Source: Phytophthora colocasiae
Lineage: Eukaryota; Oomycota; Peronosporomycetes; Peronosporales; Peronosporaceae
Direction of reading: 5' to 3'
DNA: 64,000 nt
Assembly (NCBI GenBank): GCA_018806915.1
Contig: JAGKQI010000047.1
Location: forward strand, 1,054,001 to 1,118,000
Below are positions 1-10,300 of the stretch, piece by piece (the stretch's first letter is position 1; the number at the start of each line of letters is the position of its first letter). The position numbers and the translations under genes are program-made. The notes under the pieces were generated by a model, which had not been told where the DNA came from, did no database searches, and saw only the letters and a list, made by a program, of their open reading frames with translations.

Positions 1-622
1 TTGGAGCCGGTAACGGTGGATTCGTCCCTGAACTTGAAACCGGTCGTCGAGCATGGCTTCTACCGGTAGCTATGGTAGTTCCTGCTCTCTTGCTCTTGAC
101 GTGAACCTTGACCAATTTCTTCCTCTTCTTGTCGTCTGGGATGAGCCTCGCTAGCTGCGGTAGCATATGCTCCAGCATGAGATCACTGCCGAAATAAGAG
201 CCCAATCTCTCATAGAAGACACGAGCTCGTAGTTCTCCTTGGCCGTACTGTTTGCAGTCTGCTTTAAATGCTGAGACCACTTCGTCGTGGTCCTTATTAG
301 CTCCTCGAACGGCTGCAAGCATCCGTTTGTAGATAGACGCAGCTTCTTCCCCTGCAGCAGCAGGAGGCACCTCAATCTTTTCTTTATCTTTATCTTTCTC
401 CTTGTCTTTCTCCTTTTCCTTGTCTTTTTCCTTGTTTTTCTTCTTTTTGTTCCGGTCTTTGGGAATATTTCGACGGCTAATACCTCCAGACGTAGCGGAA
501 CTACCCACTGCGCGCGTAGTAAGGACGGACATGGCTACAGCACTGGAGCTGGAGGAGCGAGAGCCACAGTGCGAGCACAAACGGCCTGAAGACGCCCCAG
601 TTCCGCACGTAGGGCACGCCAT
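1..622 (-). CDS. Zinc-ribbon protein with HEL2/ZNF598-type C-terminal helical module, cut by window edge
   Basis: The frame is open from an ATG at 622-620 (complement) to the left edge, so the 3' end is missing. I chose this ATG rather than the in-frame one at 532-530 because it adds a zinc ribbon at the very N-terminus (Cys 3, 6, 16 and 19, spacing CX2C-X9-CX2C). A serine run and a strongly basic Lys/Glu/Asp repeat (about residues 55-82) follow. After that comes a helical stretch (about residues 95-165, with the pattern FKxDCxxYxxGEL...FYERLGxYFG...LPQLARLIPDDKK). This resembles, from memory, the C-terminal region of the ribosome-quality-control E3 ligases ZNF598/Hel2. No RING domain is visible in the part present, so ligase function is not claimed. 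It is divergently arranged with the GOST gene, with 95 bp between the start codons. Confidence 0.55.
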   Translation of the reverse strand, partial: MACPTCGTGASSGRLCSHCGSRSSSSSAVAMSVLTTRAVGSSATSGGISRRNIPKDRNKKKKNKEKDKEKEKDKEKDKDKEKIEVPPAAAGEEAASIYKRMLAAVRGANKDHDEVVSAFKADCKQYGQGELRARVFYERLGSYFGSDLMLEHMLPQLARLIPDDKKRKKLVKVHVKSKRAGTTIATGRSHARRPVSSSGTNPPLPAP

Positions 623-717
623 TATTGTCCGTTATACATGTATATGCTGGCTAGTTTTTATGGTCATTTTTGTAATATTTGAACACGTCGTTTGAAGACA
701 CATGGCTACATCTGACA

Positions 718-2561
718 ATGAAGCTGGAGCTGCTTGTGTGGTTCGCTCTAGTGTGCGCTGTGCAGGCGGTGAAGAGGGACTTTAACTTCCAGTTTGTGTA
801 TGAAAACACGGATGATTTATTGGCGCCGACACCGGGGCCTCATATCCGCTGGAACACACAGTCGGTCATATCTGCGTTTGGTATGGAGGAAGGAGCGAAG
901 TTGCAACTGGAATTGACGGGTCTTGACGTTATTCCTGCGGATGATACGATAGCTGCTAGTACGATACCAGTGGTGTTTACGCTTTATGATAACGACCAGT
1001 GGAGAGGGTATGCGGTGCTTAAACTGCGTGAAGTACACATCCGAAGTGACTTCGTACTGTGTCACTACCCCGCAGCAATGCGTTTTGTTGTGCCACCGCC
1101 TGATCCAAAGGCGAAATTACCGTGGAAATTGAATTTTGACATTAAAAAGTCGAGCCAGTATACGCTGCAGGTGCAAGTCTGTGCAGAATCCTCAATCAAT
1201 GTCACGGTAAGGATAATAACACTTGTGTATTATGGAGTTGGACTGTTTTCACTTCAAGGTTGATCAATGTTGTAGGGTCATGTGAATATGGTAAATCTGG
1301 GCTTTGATGGTGATCTACCGGAACATTTGGGTGTGCAGGAACTTGGGTTACGACCATTGTACAAAGGTAACTTTGACTAGAATTTAAGTTTCTCTGAGGA
1401 AAGTGCTAATTTTTCTTGTAGTGCTTTTTTCAGTGTATCTCGTTACGATGGTTTTATGGATATTGGAATGCTACTTCTGGCACCATAATGTATCGGTAAG
1501 AACATTGCGCAGTTTTTGAAAGTGCGATATACTGATATCGTTCCCCTGGCAATAGCAAATTTGTTATTTGTTTCAAGCATCTCTGCAAGCTAAGACGCTG
1601 TCCATCGCTTTGAAAATCGCGTATTACCGAGCACGCAGCATATACGGTGAAGTGTATGCTTTTCTCGACTTTGCACAGGATTTAGGTGAAAGTATCGCCA
1701 GTGCAGCGATACTTGGCGTATCTGTTGTCGGAGCGCTTGGCTGGTCCATCACTCGAGCTCGTCTCTCACGTAAAGAGACCTCTTCACTACTGCTCGTAGC
1801 TGCGGTTTATCTCGTCATAACGGTCAACAAGGCGTGGTGTCGTCCTGCAGATAGCCAACAGTGCAGAGGTTACGTACTCTCAGAGTACGCTCTCCAGTCC
1901 ATGATGATGCTGGGCGTGATCGTCGCGCTAAACTTCACCATTGTACAGCTGAAACATACTATCAATTATGAACGATGGAACTGCTTTGTAACTCCGCTGA
2001 CATACATGAAGCTTGAGCAATTTCAGTAAGTACCGGACTGCATGCACACAACTTCTTTTAAGATTCTGAGCTGATTCGAGCTTTTTTTACGTTGCAGGCG
2101 ATTCCGACTGGTATATCTCGGCTACTTGCTCATGCCTACTGTTCTCCTTCTTCTGACTGTAAGTTTTTTTCTTCATCCACTCAGTTTCTACCCTGACGCT
2201 TTTTCGATCTCGTATGTAGCTCGTGGTGGTCACACCTCCAGGTTACTGGCGCTACGCCTGGGTTAATACTTTCCTCACTGAGACTACAACACTTGTGGTT
2301 GTTGTCAGCATTGGTCTATTTATCCGTCCAGTCGACCCATACATTTATTCACAGGTGTGTTCAACTGAATTTGTGCTTTACCTCTCAACTAGGCTAACAC
2401 AAGTCGATGTGTAGATTGCAAGAAATACATCGTCCGATCCTGACACTCGAAGCAGCACCGATCTCATTGAGCCCCCATCGATAGAATCTCAACTAAACCC
2501 AGCTCGGGCTCCAACGAACAGTAGATCTACTGCATCGATCGTCAACACCGACATATCGTAA
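718..2561 (+). CDS. GOST-family seven-transmembrane protein (GPR107/GPR108-like), 7 exons
   Basis: Proposed exons are 718-1206, 1276-1366, 1422-1495, 1556-2025, 2098-2158, 2220-2354 and 2415-2561. All junctions are GT-AG, phases agree, and the product is 488 aa. The N-terminus is a signal peptide (MKLELLVWFALVCAVQA), followed by a lumenal beta-rich domain of about 160 residues. Seven hydrophobic segments then begin at the motif LRPLYKVLFSVYLV, as in Lung_7-TM_R/GOST proteins. The polar tail is short and Ser/Thr-rich. GOST proteins sit in Golgi or endosomal membranes and are implicated in trafficking; no ligand can be inferred. For exon 4 the acceptor at 1554-1555 was preferred over the one at 1511-1512 because only the former keeps the frame. 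The in-frame ATG at 679 is less likely because it precedes the signal peptide. Confidence 0.82.
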
Positions 2562-2758
2562 ATTACGATTCGTAATGAACAGTTGAATATCACTGCGTCA
2601 CTGATATTTTTTGTAGTCTTACTGTATCAGCCAATCCCATCTTCAACCCCTTCAAACTTGTTAGCGAAATGCACAGATCTGATCAGTCCCACTTTAGTCA
2701 TTCCCATCGCCCTCTTTATCATCGTCTGGCATTCCTCTTATTGAGACCAACGAGAATT

Positions 2759-3859
2759 ATGGGCAACGGCGTGTCTAGCGAGATGGAAATCTTCGCTGAG
2801 GGCGAACTAGAAGCAGAGCTTAAACGCCTTGGCGGTACGGGTGACGCCAGTGTCAAGCAACTGCTGGGAAAAGGCTACCGGGACGTCGTTCAGCTGATTA
2901 TCCGCCCTAAACGCGCGCTGTATGACGTTCACGAGCTCGGACCCGAGAGCTTCCAGGTCGCTGAGCTATCAGTGGACCCTACACAAGACGACGTTACACT
3001 AGCAAAGCGTAAGGACTTTGATGTGGTCAATGATCGTGGTCTTCGCGTGTGCTGTTCGCACTGGCAACTCTTTGCTCAAGGCAGCAGTACTCCTGCCGTT
3101 ACGCCGTGCTTGGTCTACCTGCACTCTAATATTGGCTCGAGATTGGACGCTCTCCGTGTGCGTGATGCAGCCCTAAAACGTGGGTTTTCGGTGCTGGCGT
3201 TTGATTGCTGCGGCTCTGGATTGTCCGATGGAATCTATGTGACTATGGGCTGGAACGAATCCATGGACCTTTTTGCAGTGCTGCAGAGCATCGAGAAAGA
3301 CGCGTCTGTATCGGATATTTGCCTGTATGCACACAGTATGGGGGCGTTCCCCGCTGTGACGAATCTCGCTACTCGAGCGGCTGGTGCGGCGGACAAGAAG
3401 ATGCAGGCCAAGCTGCAGACGCTGCCGCATGTGATGCGTGCAGGACAGTCGCCCAAGCTGTTCAAACCGATTCGTGCTATTGTGCTGGACAGCGGCTACG
3501 CGTCGATGAAGGAGGTGAATGGCGGACTGCTGCGAGAGATGCAACAGGAAGGTTTCCCCGTACCTAAAGCAGTGATGAAAGTGGCCATGACTGCCATTAA
3601 CAAGAGCGTCAGGAAACGCACTGAAGTGGAAATTGAACTTCTGCGCCCTGTGGATTTTGTCGAGCTTTGCTACGCCCCCGCACTCTTTGTGGCTGCGAAC
3701 AACGACAGGTATGTGCCGAAGGAGCAGAGTGAGGAGCTTGCTGGTAAGTACGCAGGCCCATCCAAGATGCTTCGTGTTGAAGGAGAGCACTATGATGTGC
3801 GCGACCCCACCACGTACACACAGGCTGTGGACTTCCTCTACAATGCACTGCACCCGTAG
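2759..3859 (+). CDS. Alpha/beta hydrolase with N-terminal myristoylation motif
   Basis: This single-exon gene encodes 366 aa. The frame opens upstream at 2669, but the start at 2759 gives MGNGVSS, a classical N-myristoylation signal (Gly2, Ser6). It also removes a low-complexity His/Ser/Arg leader. The serine hydrolase core has a strand-turn-helix nucleophile elbow with Ser193 (AHSMGA, replacing the usual GxSxG with AxSxG). Acid Asp316 (NNDRYVP) and base His344 (GEHYDV) complete a plausible catalytic triad. An upstream LHSNIGSR segment fits an oxyanion loop. It resembles the ABHD17/ABHD13-like and plant 'alpha/beta hydrolase family' proteins that act at membranes on acyl esters or thioesters; the substrate cannot be read from sequence. 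It lies 197 bp downstream of the GOST gene on the same strand and is convergent with the TBC gene. Confidence 0.8.
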   Translation: MGNGVSSEMEIFAEGELEAELKRLGGTGDASVKQLLGKGYRDVVQLIIRPKRALYDVHELGPESFQVAELSVDPTQDDVTLAKRKDFDVVNDRGLRVCCSHWQLFAQGSSTPAVTPCLVYLHSNIGSRLDALRVRDAALKRGFSVLAFDCCGSGLSDGIYVTMGWNESMDLFAVLQSIEKDASVSDICLYAHSMGAFPAVTNLATRAAGAADKKMQAKLQTLPHVMRAGQSPKLFKPIRAIVLDSGYASMKEVNGGLLREMQQEGFPVPKAVMKVAMTAINKSVRKRTEVEIELLRPVDFVELCYAPALFVAANNDRYVPKEQSEELAGKYAGPSKMLRVEGEHYDVRDPTTYTQAVDFLYNALHP

Positions 3860-4026
3860 ATACCATCTATATCACTAGTGCAGCCAGAATACTCACCAAG
3901 CGAGTAGAATGTAAACAACTAGCGAGTAAACGGCGCGATTTTTGTGTCTTGTTTGATCGTGCATCATGTTTGGGCCAATGTCCTTACCAAACAAAACGAA
4001 ATAAAATAGACGTTCTCCTTCTTTGC

Positions 4027-5637
4027 TCAATAGCAGTGGCGTTGCAGAGTGAAGTCATACATGACGTCCACAAAGTAGTCAGCGCTCGAGTCGTCGCTGT
4101 CGTACAGATCCATAAACCGAATGTGCCGAGCAGGGGACGCCTCCGAACCAGAGCTACACGAGTAGTCGTCCACAAAGTCGTACTCCATCATCAGCGCACG
4201 ATCGTCGTTGTCACCAGAAGAGCTGCAGCTGGTTGAAGACTTATCCGTGTCATATCTAGCTGATTCCACACTGCGCTGACGTTCGAGGCGTCTCGCCTCA
4301 GCTTCCTCCAACTCCGCCTCGATCTCGCCCCGGTAGTATTGACGCAACTCGTGTAGCGAGTCAAACGGAATAGTCCCCAGGAAGGATTTGTCCATTGCTA
4401 GTCGAATCAATGTATCGCAAACACACTCGTCACGGTTCAGTAACCCTGATCTGTAGGGAGCTGTGAGCTCTTGCAGAGTATCGTGGGAGACCTTGAACAT
4501 CTCATACACATCAAGCGCATCATCACACGCCATGATACGAGGCTGATTAAGTTTGAGAAGCACAAGCCCCACGCGTAGTAGTACGTGACTGCCTTCACAG
4601 AAGAACATGTCCCAAATCCGCATTACGGGCTCAAATGGTAGTGTGTTGAGGAAAAGACACAGAAACCATTTCAGTGTGAACGGCTCGAAGTCCACACCCA
4701 GCATCTGAAGGTGATTCGCTAGCACTGGCAGCTTCTGCGTCACCAGATCAGAGAAAACTCGCTGGTCTGCTCGACTTCCAGTCATCGTCCGGGTATGATA
4801 CTGCGGCGTCAGCTCCTCCACAATAGCTGCCAGCACCCAAAAAGCTTCCTCCTCTCCCATGTTTTGTAGCAACACTGCAGCGAGAAAATTCATGCTTTGA
4901 CAATACCCCACAGCTGGATTCCTGAGTGAGTAGGCCTGAAGCACACGCCGAAGTTCGCCAAAATTGTCACTATCTCCCAAAAGCTCTTGTGACTGACGCA
5001 TTGAGTTGCGGAGAGCAAGTGGGAAGGTCCTGGGCAAGTCCTTCTCGATGTCCATCTCCGCACACTTGCTGAGTGTGTGCAGGCGATGCAGTAACGCCGG
5101 ATACGACTCCTTAGCTTCACGCCGAAGCTCTGCTCCACCACTGCACATCCACCAGACTTGTCCACGGTGGTGTGGTGGCACTCCAGCCCTTAACAACGCG
5201 TCAAACTGATGCGAATGGAGCATAAGCTCTGCCGCAGTCGCGAATGAAGACAAGGCCATCTTAACAGTCTTAGTGGGCGTCTTCTTGCTGCTTGTACCAT
5301 CTTCTTCCTGTTCTGTGAACCGCTTCTGGTTCTCCTTCCATTTTTGGCACACACGTTCATGTGCCCAATCGCGTACGGCGAAGCGCTCTCCCCACTTGCG
5401 CAGCCTGTACCTGTACAGATCTTCAGCCGTGTCCAGTTCGCTGTCCGTCTGCCGTTGAACGTCCACTAGGCACTGCAGAACTTGACGCTCACAGTGACAC
5501 GCCAGCTCCTGACGACTATCCGCATCCTTCTCCTGCGTCTGCTGCGTCGCTGTGGCTAGTCGAAAGCGGCGCTTGGGGCGGAAACAGGCCAGCTGACGCC
5601 CGTGCACGCGCGTTGCCGAGGCCTCCTCATGCGCCAT
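4027..5637 (-). CDS. TBC-domain Rab GTPase-activating protein
   Basis: This is a single-exon gene of 536 aa. The frame extends upstream to 5823, but the ATG at 5637 (MAHEEAS) removes a leader with no similarity to TBC proteins and was preferred. The TBC domain covers roughly residues 150-365. It opens with GVPPHHRGQVWWM (the TBC RxxxW signature), then the arginine-finger motif IEKDLPRTFP (about residue 200) and the glutamine-finger motif YCQSMNF (about residue 244). Both catalytic fingers that stimulate Rab GTP hydrolysis are therefore present and an active GAP is expected. The C-terminal tail is acidic and serine-rich with a short coiled coil (EAELEEAEARRLERQR). The target Rab cannot be predicted. 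It is divergent from the EctC-like gene, with 206 bp between the start codons. Confidence 0.88.
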   Translation of the reverse strand: MAHEEASATRVHGRQLACFRPKRRFRLATATQQTQEKDADSRQELACHCERQVLQCLVDVQRQTDSELDTAEDLYRYRLRKWGERFAVRDWAHERVCQKWKENQKRFTEQEEDGTSSKKTPTKTVKMALSSFATAAELMLHSHQFDALLRAGVPPHHRGQVWWMCSGGAELRREAKESYPALLHRLHTLSKCAEMDIEKDLPRTFPLALRNSMRQSQELLGDSDNFGELRRVLQAYSLRNPAVGYCQSMNFLAAVLLQNMGEEEAFWVLAAIVEELTPQYHTRTMTGSRADQRVFSDLVTQKLPVLANHLQMLGVDFEPFTLKWFLCLFLNTLPFEPVMRIWDMFFCEGSHVLLRVGLVLLKLNQPRIMACDDALDVYEMFKVSHDTLQELTAPYRSGLLNRDECVCDTLIRLAMDKSFLGTIPFDSLHELRQYYRGEIEAELEEAEARRLERQRSVESARYDTDKSSTSCSSSGDNDDRALMMEYDFVDDYSCSSGSEASPARHIRFMDLYDSDDSSADYFVDVMYDFTLQRHCY

Positions 5638-5843
5638 GTTCTTCCGTCGGTTTATTATCGGCCAAGCGCTTCTGATACTGAATGCAAGCTTAAAGAGAAC
5701 ACTTGGGACATAATTGTCTATGATTGGTTGAAAACCAGGTGCGAAAAGACGCGATGCTTTTCGATAGGAATGTATGCATTTGATTGCATTTCGACTAAGT
5801 ACGAATAGTTTTTCAGATCGCACAGCATAATTGTATCCGCAAC

Positions 5844-6510
5844 ATGTTCAGACTATCGACACTGGCCGTGAAGGCCTCCAAGCCACTTACTCGCTCCTTC
5901 CACGCTTCAGCTCCCTCGTCCTTCATCGTTCGTTCGCTGGACGATGTGCGCCAGAGGCACCGGGTCATTACCAGCGACGATGGCGCTCTCGAGACGCGGT
6001 ACGTCCTAAACAGACTTTAAAAAAAATGTAGCCATTTTTAGAAGACTGACCATCACTCTGACTTAAAGTCGCTACCTTGTCCGCAATGATGAGTGCGGCT
6101 TCTCGGTGCAGCAGGAGGTACTGAAGAAGGGCGCGCCTGTGCGTCTTGAGTTCCAGAATCATGTGTATGCGCTGCTGGTGACGCGCGGCAATGGACACGT
6201 GCGGCTACTGGACGTGGGTGAGGGCCCAGGCCAGCTCCAAAAGGTGGCGGAGGGCTCACTCGTGGCGCTTAACGCCGCTGAAGCCATTGAGATCGAGGCC
6301 GAATCTGACGAGCTGCATGCCGTGAGCGTCATGAACCCGCCGGTGTTTGGCGTCGAGAAGAAGAACGACACGACGGGCGTGTTCCCGGCTGTGGATTCCG
6401 ATGGAGAGCCGCTTGAAAGCTTCGACCTGACAAAGGTGGAGCGTCTCTTCTCCGCCCCCGAGTCGCTTAAGGGCGGCAGTGCTCCTATGAAAGACGATCC
6501 GTTGTTTTGA
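5844..6510 (+). CDS. Ectoine-synthase (EctC)-like cupin with mitochondrial-type presequence; metal ligands not conserved
   Basis: Two exons (5844-5998 and 6069-6510) are joined through a 70-nt GT-AG intron to give 198 aa. Residues 1-26 are Arg/Ser/Ala-rich with no acidic residue (ending SFHASAPSS), like an oomycete mitochondrial presequence. From residue 27 the protein follows bacterial EctC closely: FIVRSLDDV, then RRYLVRNDECGFSV, an NHVYALLV segment aligned to NHLEAVY, then VMNPPVFGVE aligned to VFNPPLTGxE, and GVFP at the end of the cupin core. A C-terminal extension of about 50 residues is unlike EctC. The three reported iron ligands of EctC (Glu57, Tyr85 and His93 in the Paenibacillus lautus enzyme) align by eye with Tyr, Val and Ile here, so ectoine cyclisation is doubtful. 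No ectA or ectB homolog is in the window. Homology is fairly clear; the present function is unknown. Confidence 0.75.
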
Positions 6511-6608
6511 ACAGAAGAACAGATGCGGCAAATGAATTTGACACTTATCAAGGCAATACACTGCAAAAATGTCATCAGGGTACGTGTTTTAGGTTTGGGG
6601 ATGATGCT

Positions 6609-7303
6609 TTAGCTGTTTAGCTGCGTAGGTTTGCTGGAGATAAGAGATTGCCGACGTTTTGCAGTATGTTCTGCTGCGGCTTCAAGACTCGCCAGGGTTT
6701 GCTGGCTGTCGACCCCTTGACGCAATAGCAATGCTATAGGCTTTAATCCTCGGCTTGTTGCTGCCTGGAGAGGAGTCTGTTCTGTGAACTGACGCAATAC
6801 AGCAGTTGGTGAGTGCATCGAACATGAGGTCTAATTTCTCAAAACGATAGATACGTTGCGGAGTAGGGGGTTGGCGCCGGCGAGGAGCAAGTCCTGCACG
6901 ATGTCTCGGCGATTGATATCAACAGCGAGATGCAGCGGAGTTGTGCCGTTGATCTATGAAGAATCACCAAAACACTCATGAACGAGTCGTACCGATTGGG
7001 GGGTATCCTATCTCTTACCGTCCGAGCGTTGACATTAGCACCAGAGAAGAGCAAGAGCTTCAGTAGTTTGGCGTGGCCGTGCTGAACAGCCACATGCACA
7101 CAAGTCATCTGCCAAAGCTACGACTACGGCGTGAGGCTCCCATTTGCAGAAAGAGACCACTAACGTACCCCATGCGGCACATTCACCTGAGCGGCTCCTT
7201 CTTTCGTCACGAGCAATTTTTGAGCTACCACAACTTCACCGTTGTAAATCGCGTCCCAGAGCGGCAGGCGTTTGCCTCCTTCCGGCCACGACGGGCAAGG
7301 CAT
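6609..7303 (-). CDS. Small ankyrin-repeat protein, 4 exons
   Basis: Exons on the complement strand are 7169-7303, 7019-7108, 6855-6953 and 6609-6788. All are phase 0 and separated by 60-66-nt GT-AG introns, giving 167 aa. Four ankyrin repeats are visible, about one per exon: LWDAIYNGEVVVAQKLL; TCVHVAVQHGHAKLLKLLLFSGANVNA; TTPLHLAVDINRRDIVQDLLLAGANP; and a weaker fourth, TPLQAATSRGLKPIALLLRQGV. The tail is basic and helical. Ankyrin stacks are protein-interaction modules, so no specific role can be named. The start (MPCPSWPEGG) lies only 91 bp from the divergent start of the large ciliary gene, which suggests a shared promoter region. Confidence 0.8.
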
Positions 7304-7394
7304 TGCTGAAGATATCGCGACTTTTGACAAACGACGCTGCCTAGCGACCCTTTGCTTCTGCAGACTTGTTAGAAGCGAATTGTTGCAGACCACG

Positions 7395-10300
7395 ATGAAC
7401 GAGTCCATGTCCAAGTCAAGCCTCGCTTCATCGATCGAGAAACCTTCTACGGCTAACAGCATAAGCTCTCCGAACGGACGCAAGACTAGGACGATCATCG
7501 TTGCTAGGACGATCCCTGAGGAAACAGCCAAGGTTTCCCCCGCAGCAACGCGCGGTGAGGGCGTATCTTCAGTCGTGAACCAACAACACGCTCGTGATGC
7601 TCGGTCTGGGAAACTGGCGTCGTACGCAGCACTGGGTGGGGACGAAGACGTCGAGCGTTTTGACAAATTCTTAGCAGAACAGCGAGGTCTGCCGAGCGCA
7701 TCCGAACTGCGAGCAGCAGCAACGTCACCGCATCACATGGTGGCGTCAATGAAACGGAAGACAATGAGCCGTATTCAGCTGGAAGGACTCGACATTGAAG
7801 CTGCAGCAGCGGGGGAAGATGCGGCCACACGGAAATTCATGCAGCAAGAAATAGAAAGTGATGCTCGAAAGCGGCGAGACGAAGCTGTAGCTCACCGTAA
7901 ATGGTTGAATTCACTACCAATTCACGAGCGGGTCTCGCAGCAACGCCAGCATAATGCACTACGAAAGTGGCGTCAGACGAATCGCGAGTGGGAGACATTC
8001 AAAACACGAGCAGCACGTCGACTAGGCAAAACACCGCAAGAACTGGTGATGAGCAAAGCGGCGGCGTACCGCGAGCAGCGTGAGATGTATGACGCACTGC
8101 AGAAGGCTAAACCGTTAAGTGACAAGGTGGGTGGAGATATCTGGCTGGTGAGTTTACGCAACGAAGGTACACGCTATGTTCCTGTTGGAAACATCTTCAG
8201 CGGCCTCTTTTGCCCGATTCGTGAGAGTACGAACCTTGGTCCCCGGGTCCGACGGCCATTGGATTACCATGACAATGACGGTAACCGTGAGCAAGAGTCC
8301 TCACGTCCGATGTCCAAGCTCGAGAAGCGATCCTTGAATCTGTTGGAGCGCAAGAAATGGAGGCTCCGCAAACAACTGGAGATGATCCAGCCCCACGAGA
8401 TAGGTTGCAGCTCCACCAGCCACCTTTCAGTTGGTACTGAGGACCTATTTGCTTGGGCATCGGGTGCTACCGAAAAATTTGGCGGCGATAGTAACGAGGA
8501 GGGATCTGTTCAAAGTTGTTCTACTGAGATTGATGAAGCTGCACGTCGTCGGAGGCTGCGTTCGTATGCAAGTCCAAGCTCTCCAAAGTCGGTTACTAAG
8601 TGCAACCAATTTGCGGGTCCAAGTCTTCGAATTTCCCACGTTGCCGATGAAAATGACGACGCAGGAAAAACCTCTGCAAGCGATGCCATTCGAAAAGTGA
8701 ATACTCCAGAAACTTGCCTCCCACCACTTCGTTTGAGCTTCTATACCCCAGTGGGCGAACAAGAGCAACGGTCATTATCGATCACCAACGATGGAAACAC
8801 TATTGTTCATTATCAATGGTGGCGAGCCCCCTTTGAAGATGCAAAGCTGACGAGCCATCTACGTGGAAACCGCTCTCGAAACGAGGAGCAGGAGCTGGAG
8901 CGATTCACGACTACTTCCGTATCAACACCTGGAGGTACATTGCTACCAGGAGAGACCCAACGATTTATTTTTTCCTTCGAGTCATCAAAAGCTGGCATTT
9001 ATCTAGAAAAATGGTTGCTAGATGCGGATCCTAAACCTCGGATTTGTTTTGACGGCACACCACAGGACTTTGAATTGGGCGCGGAATTACCTGTTGAAGT
9101 CCGATTGAGCTGCGTTGCTGAGGATAACTTTGTTGCTTGGAGAGGCCGTGCAATGCAACTTACGTGTGTGGAACGGCGAGAGAGCCATTTTTTCGTGGCC
9201 AGTCTGGTTGATGAGATTCTGGATGGAGTGAGACCACCGGAACCTGTTACATTTGATGAATTGATGCCGCGTGAAGATGTTTCTCGATTTTACGACCAGA
9301 ATGGCTCGAGTGAATTCAGCGATGTTTATTACAGCCCGGATCTGGTACGTGACTGCTACGCGCTCTATGAACGTGCTCAGGGAGTGTTACGACGTCTCGT
9401 ACCCACACCGCCACCCGCTGTTGAGGAGAGCAATCCTAACGAAGAAGACGCTGCCAATGATGGAGCTGACGCCACTTATAAGACAAGCGACGCCGTTCCT
9501 CCGGTCATATCGGAACAGAATGGCAGTGCCGAAGGCATCAATACAAGAGTCGAAGAGCTACAAGATAATACACTGGACGCTGTGCTTCCAGCGGATCCAG
9601 TTGACGAATGGAACTGGCGCTTGGAAACGCTCCGTAAGCTTTGTAAAACCGCCGATGAAGCTCAGCACGTACACAAGCGTCGCTTAACCCAGCAGTTGAT
9701 AAAAGAATTTGAAGACGTCGAAGAAGAAGATGAGAACGAAGATGAGGAAGAAGGAGGAGATGAATCCGATGATGGGGGTGATGATGTTGAAGATGATGAC
9801 GACAATGGGGAATCAACTGCAGTAAAAAGCCCGCGTTTAACTCAACAGGAAGTGCGTCAAGCCGAGAGACTTGCTCGTCGTAAAGCGCTAGAAGACGAGA
9901 TACAAGCTTTGGAGCCAAACCTCCAGGAATCGTTTGATACCCTGCGTTTTTCAGCCTGCACAGCTCCTTACACAAGCTCGCGGCTGCAGGAACGGTTGTT
10001 TGAGAGAATCGGGAGTTTGTGCAGTGAAACACCGGTAGTTTGCGAAATCGCAATGGCGATGCATATTGGAGCCGCTGCGCAGACAGTTAAGGTCGAGGGG
10101 GTAGGAGAATTGCTTACAAGAGCTATTGACGAGGCTATTGGTGGTGATCAGGATCACCAGTCCTTATTCGAGCAGGAGAGACGGCGAGTTCAAAAGATGT
10201 GGATTGATGCTAAGTCGAGCTATTCGTCGATGTGCCAGTGGATGACGAAGGTAGCAGTATCGACGAGCCAACTGCCGCCTGTGGACACTCCGGTTGAGGG

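Noticed and set aside
1513..1593. Alternative exon start for the GOST gene at 1513
   Set aside because: It gives a hydrophobic stretch but hits a stop at 1591. The acceptor at 1554-1555 keeps the frame through the following TM segments.
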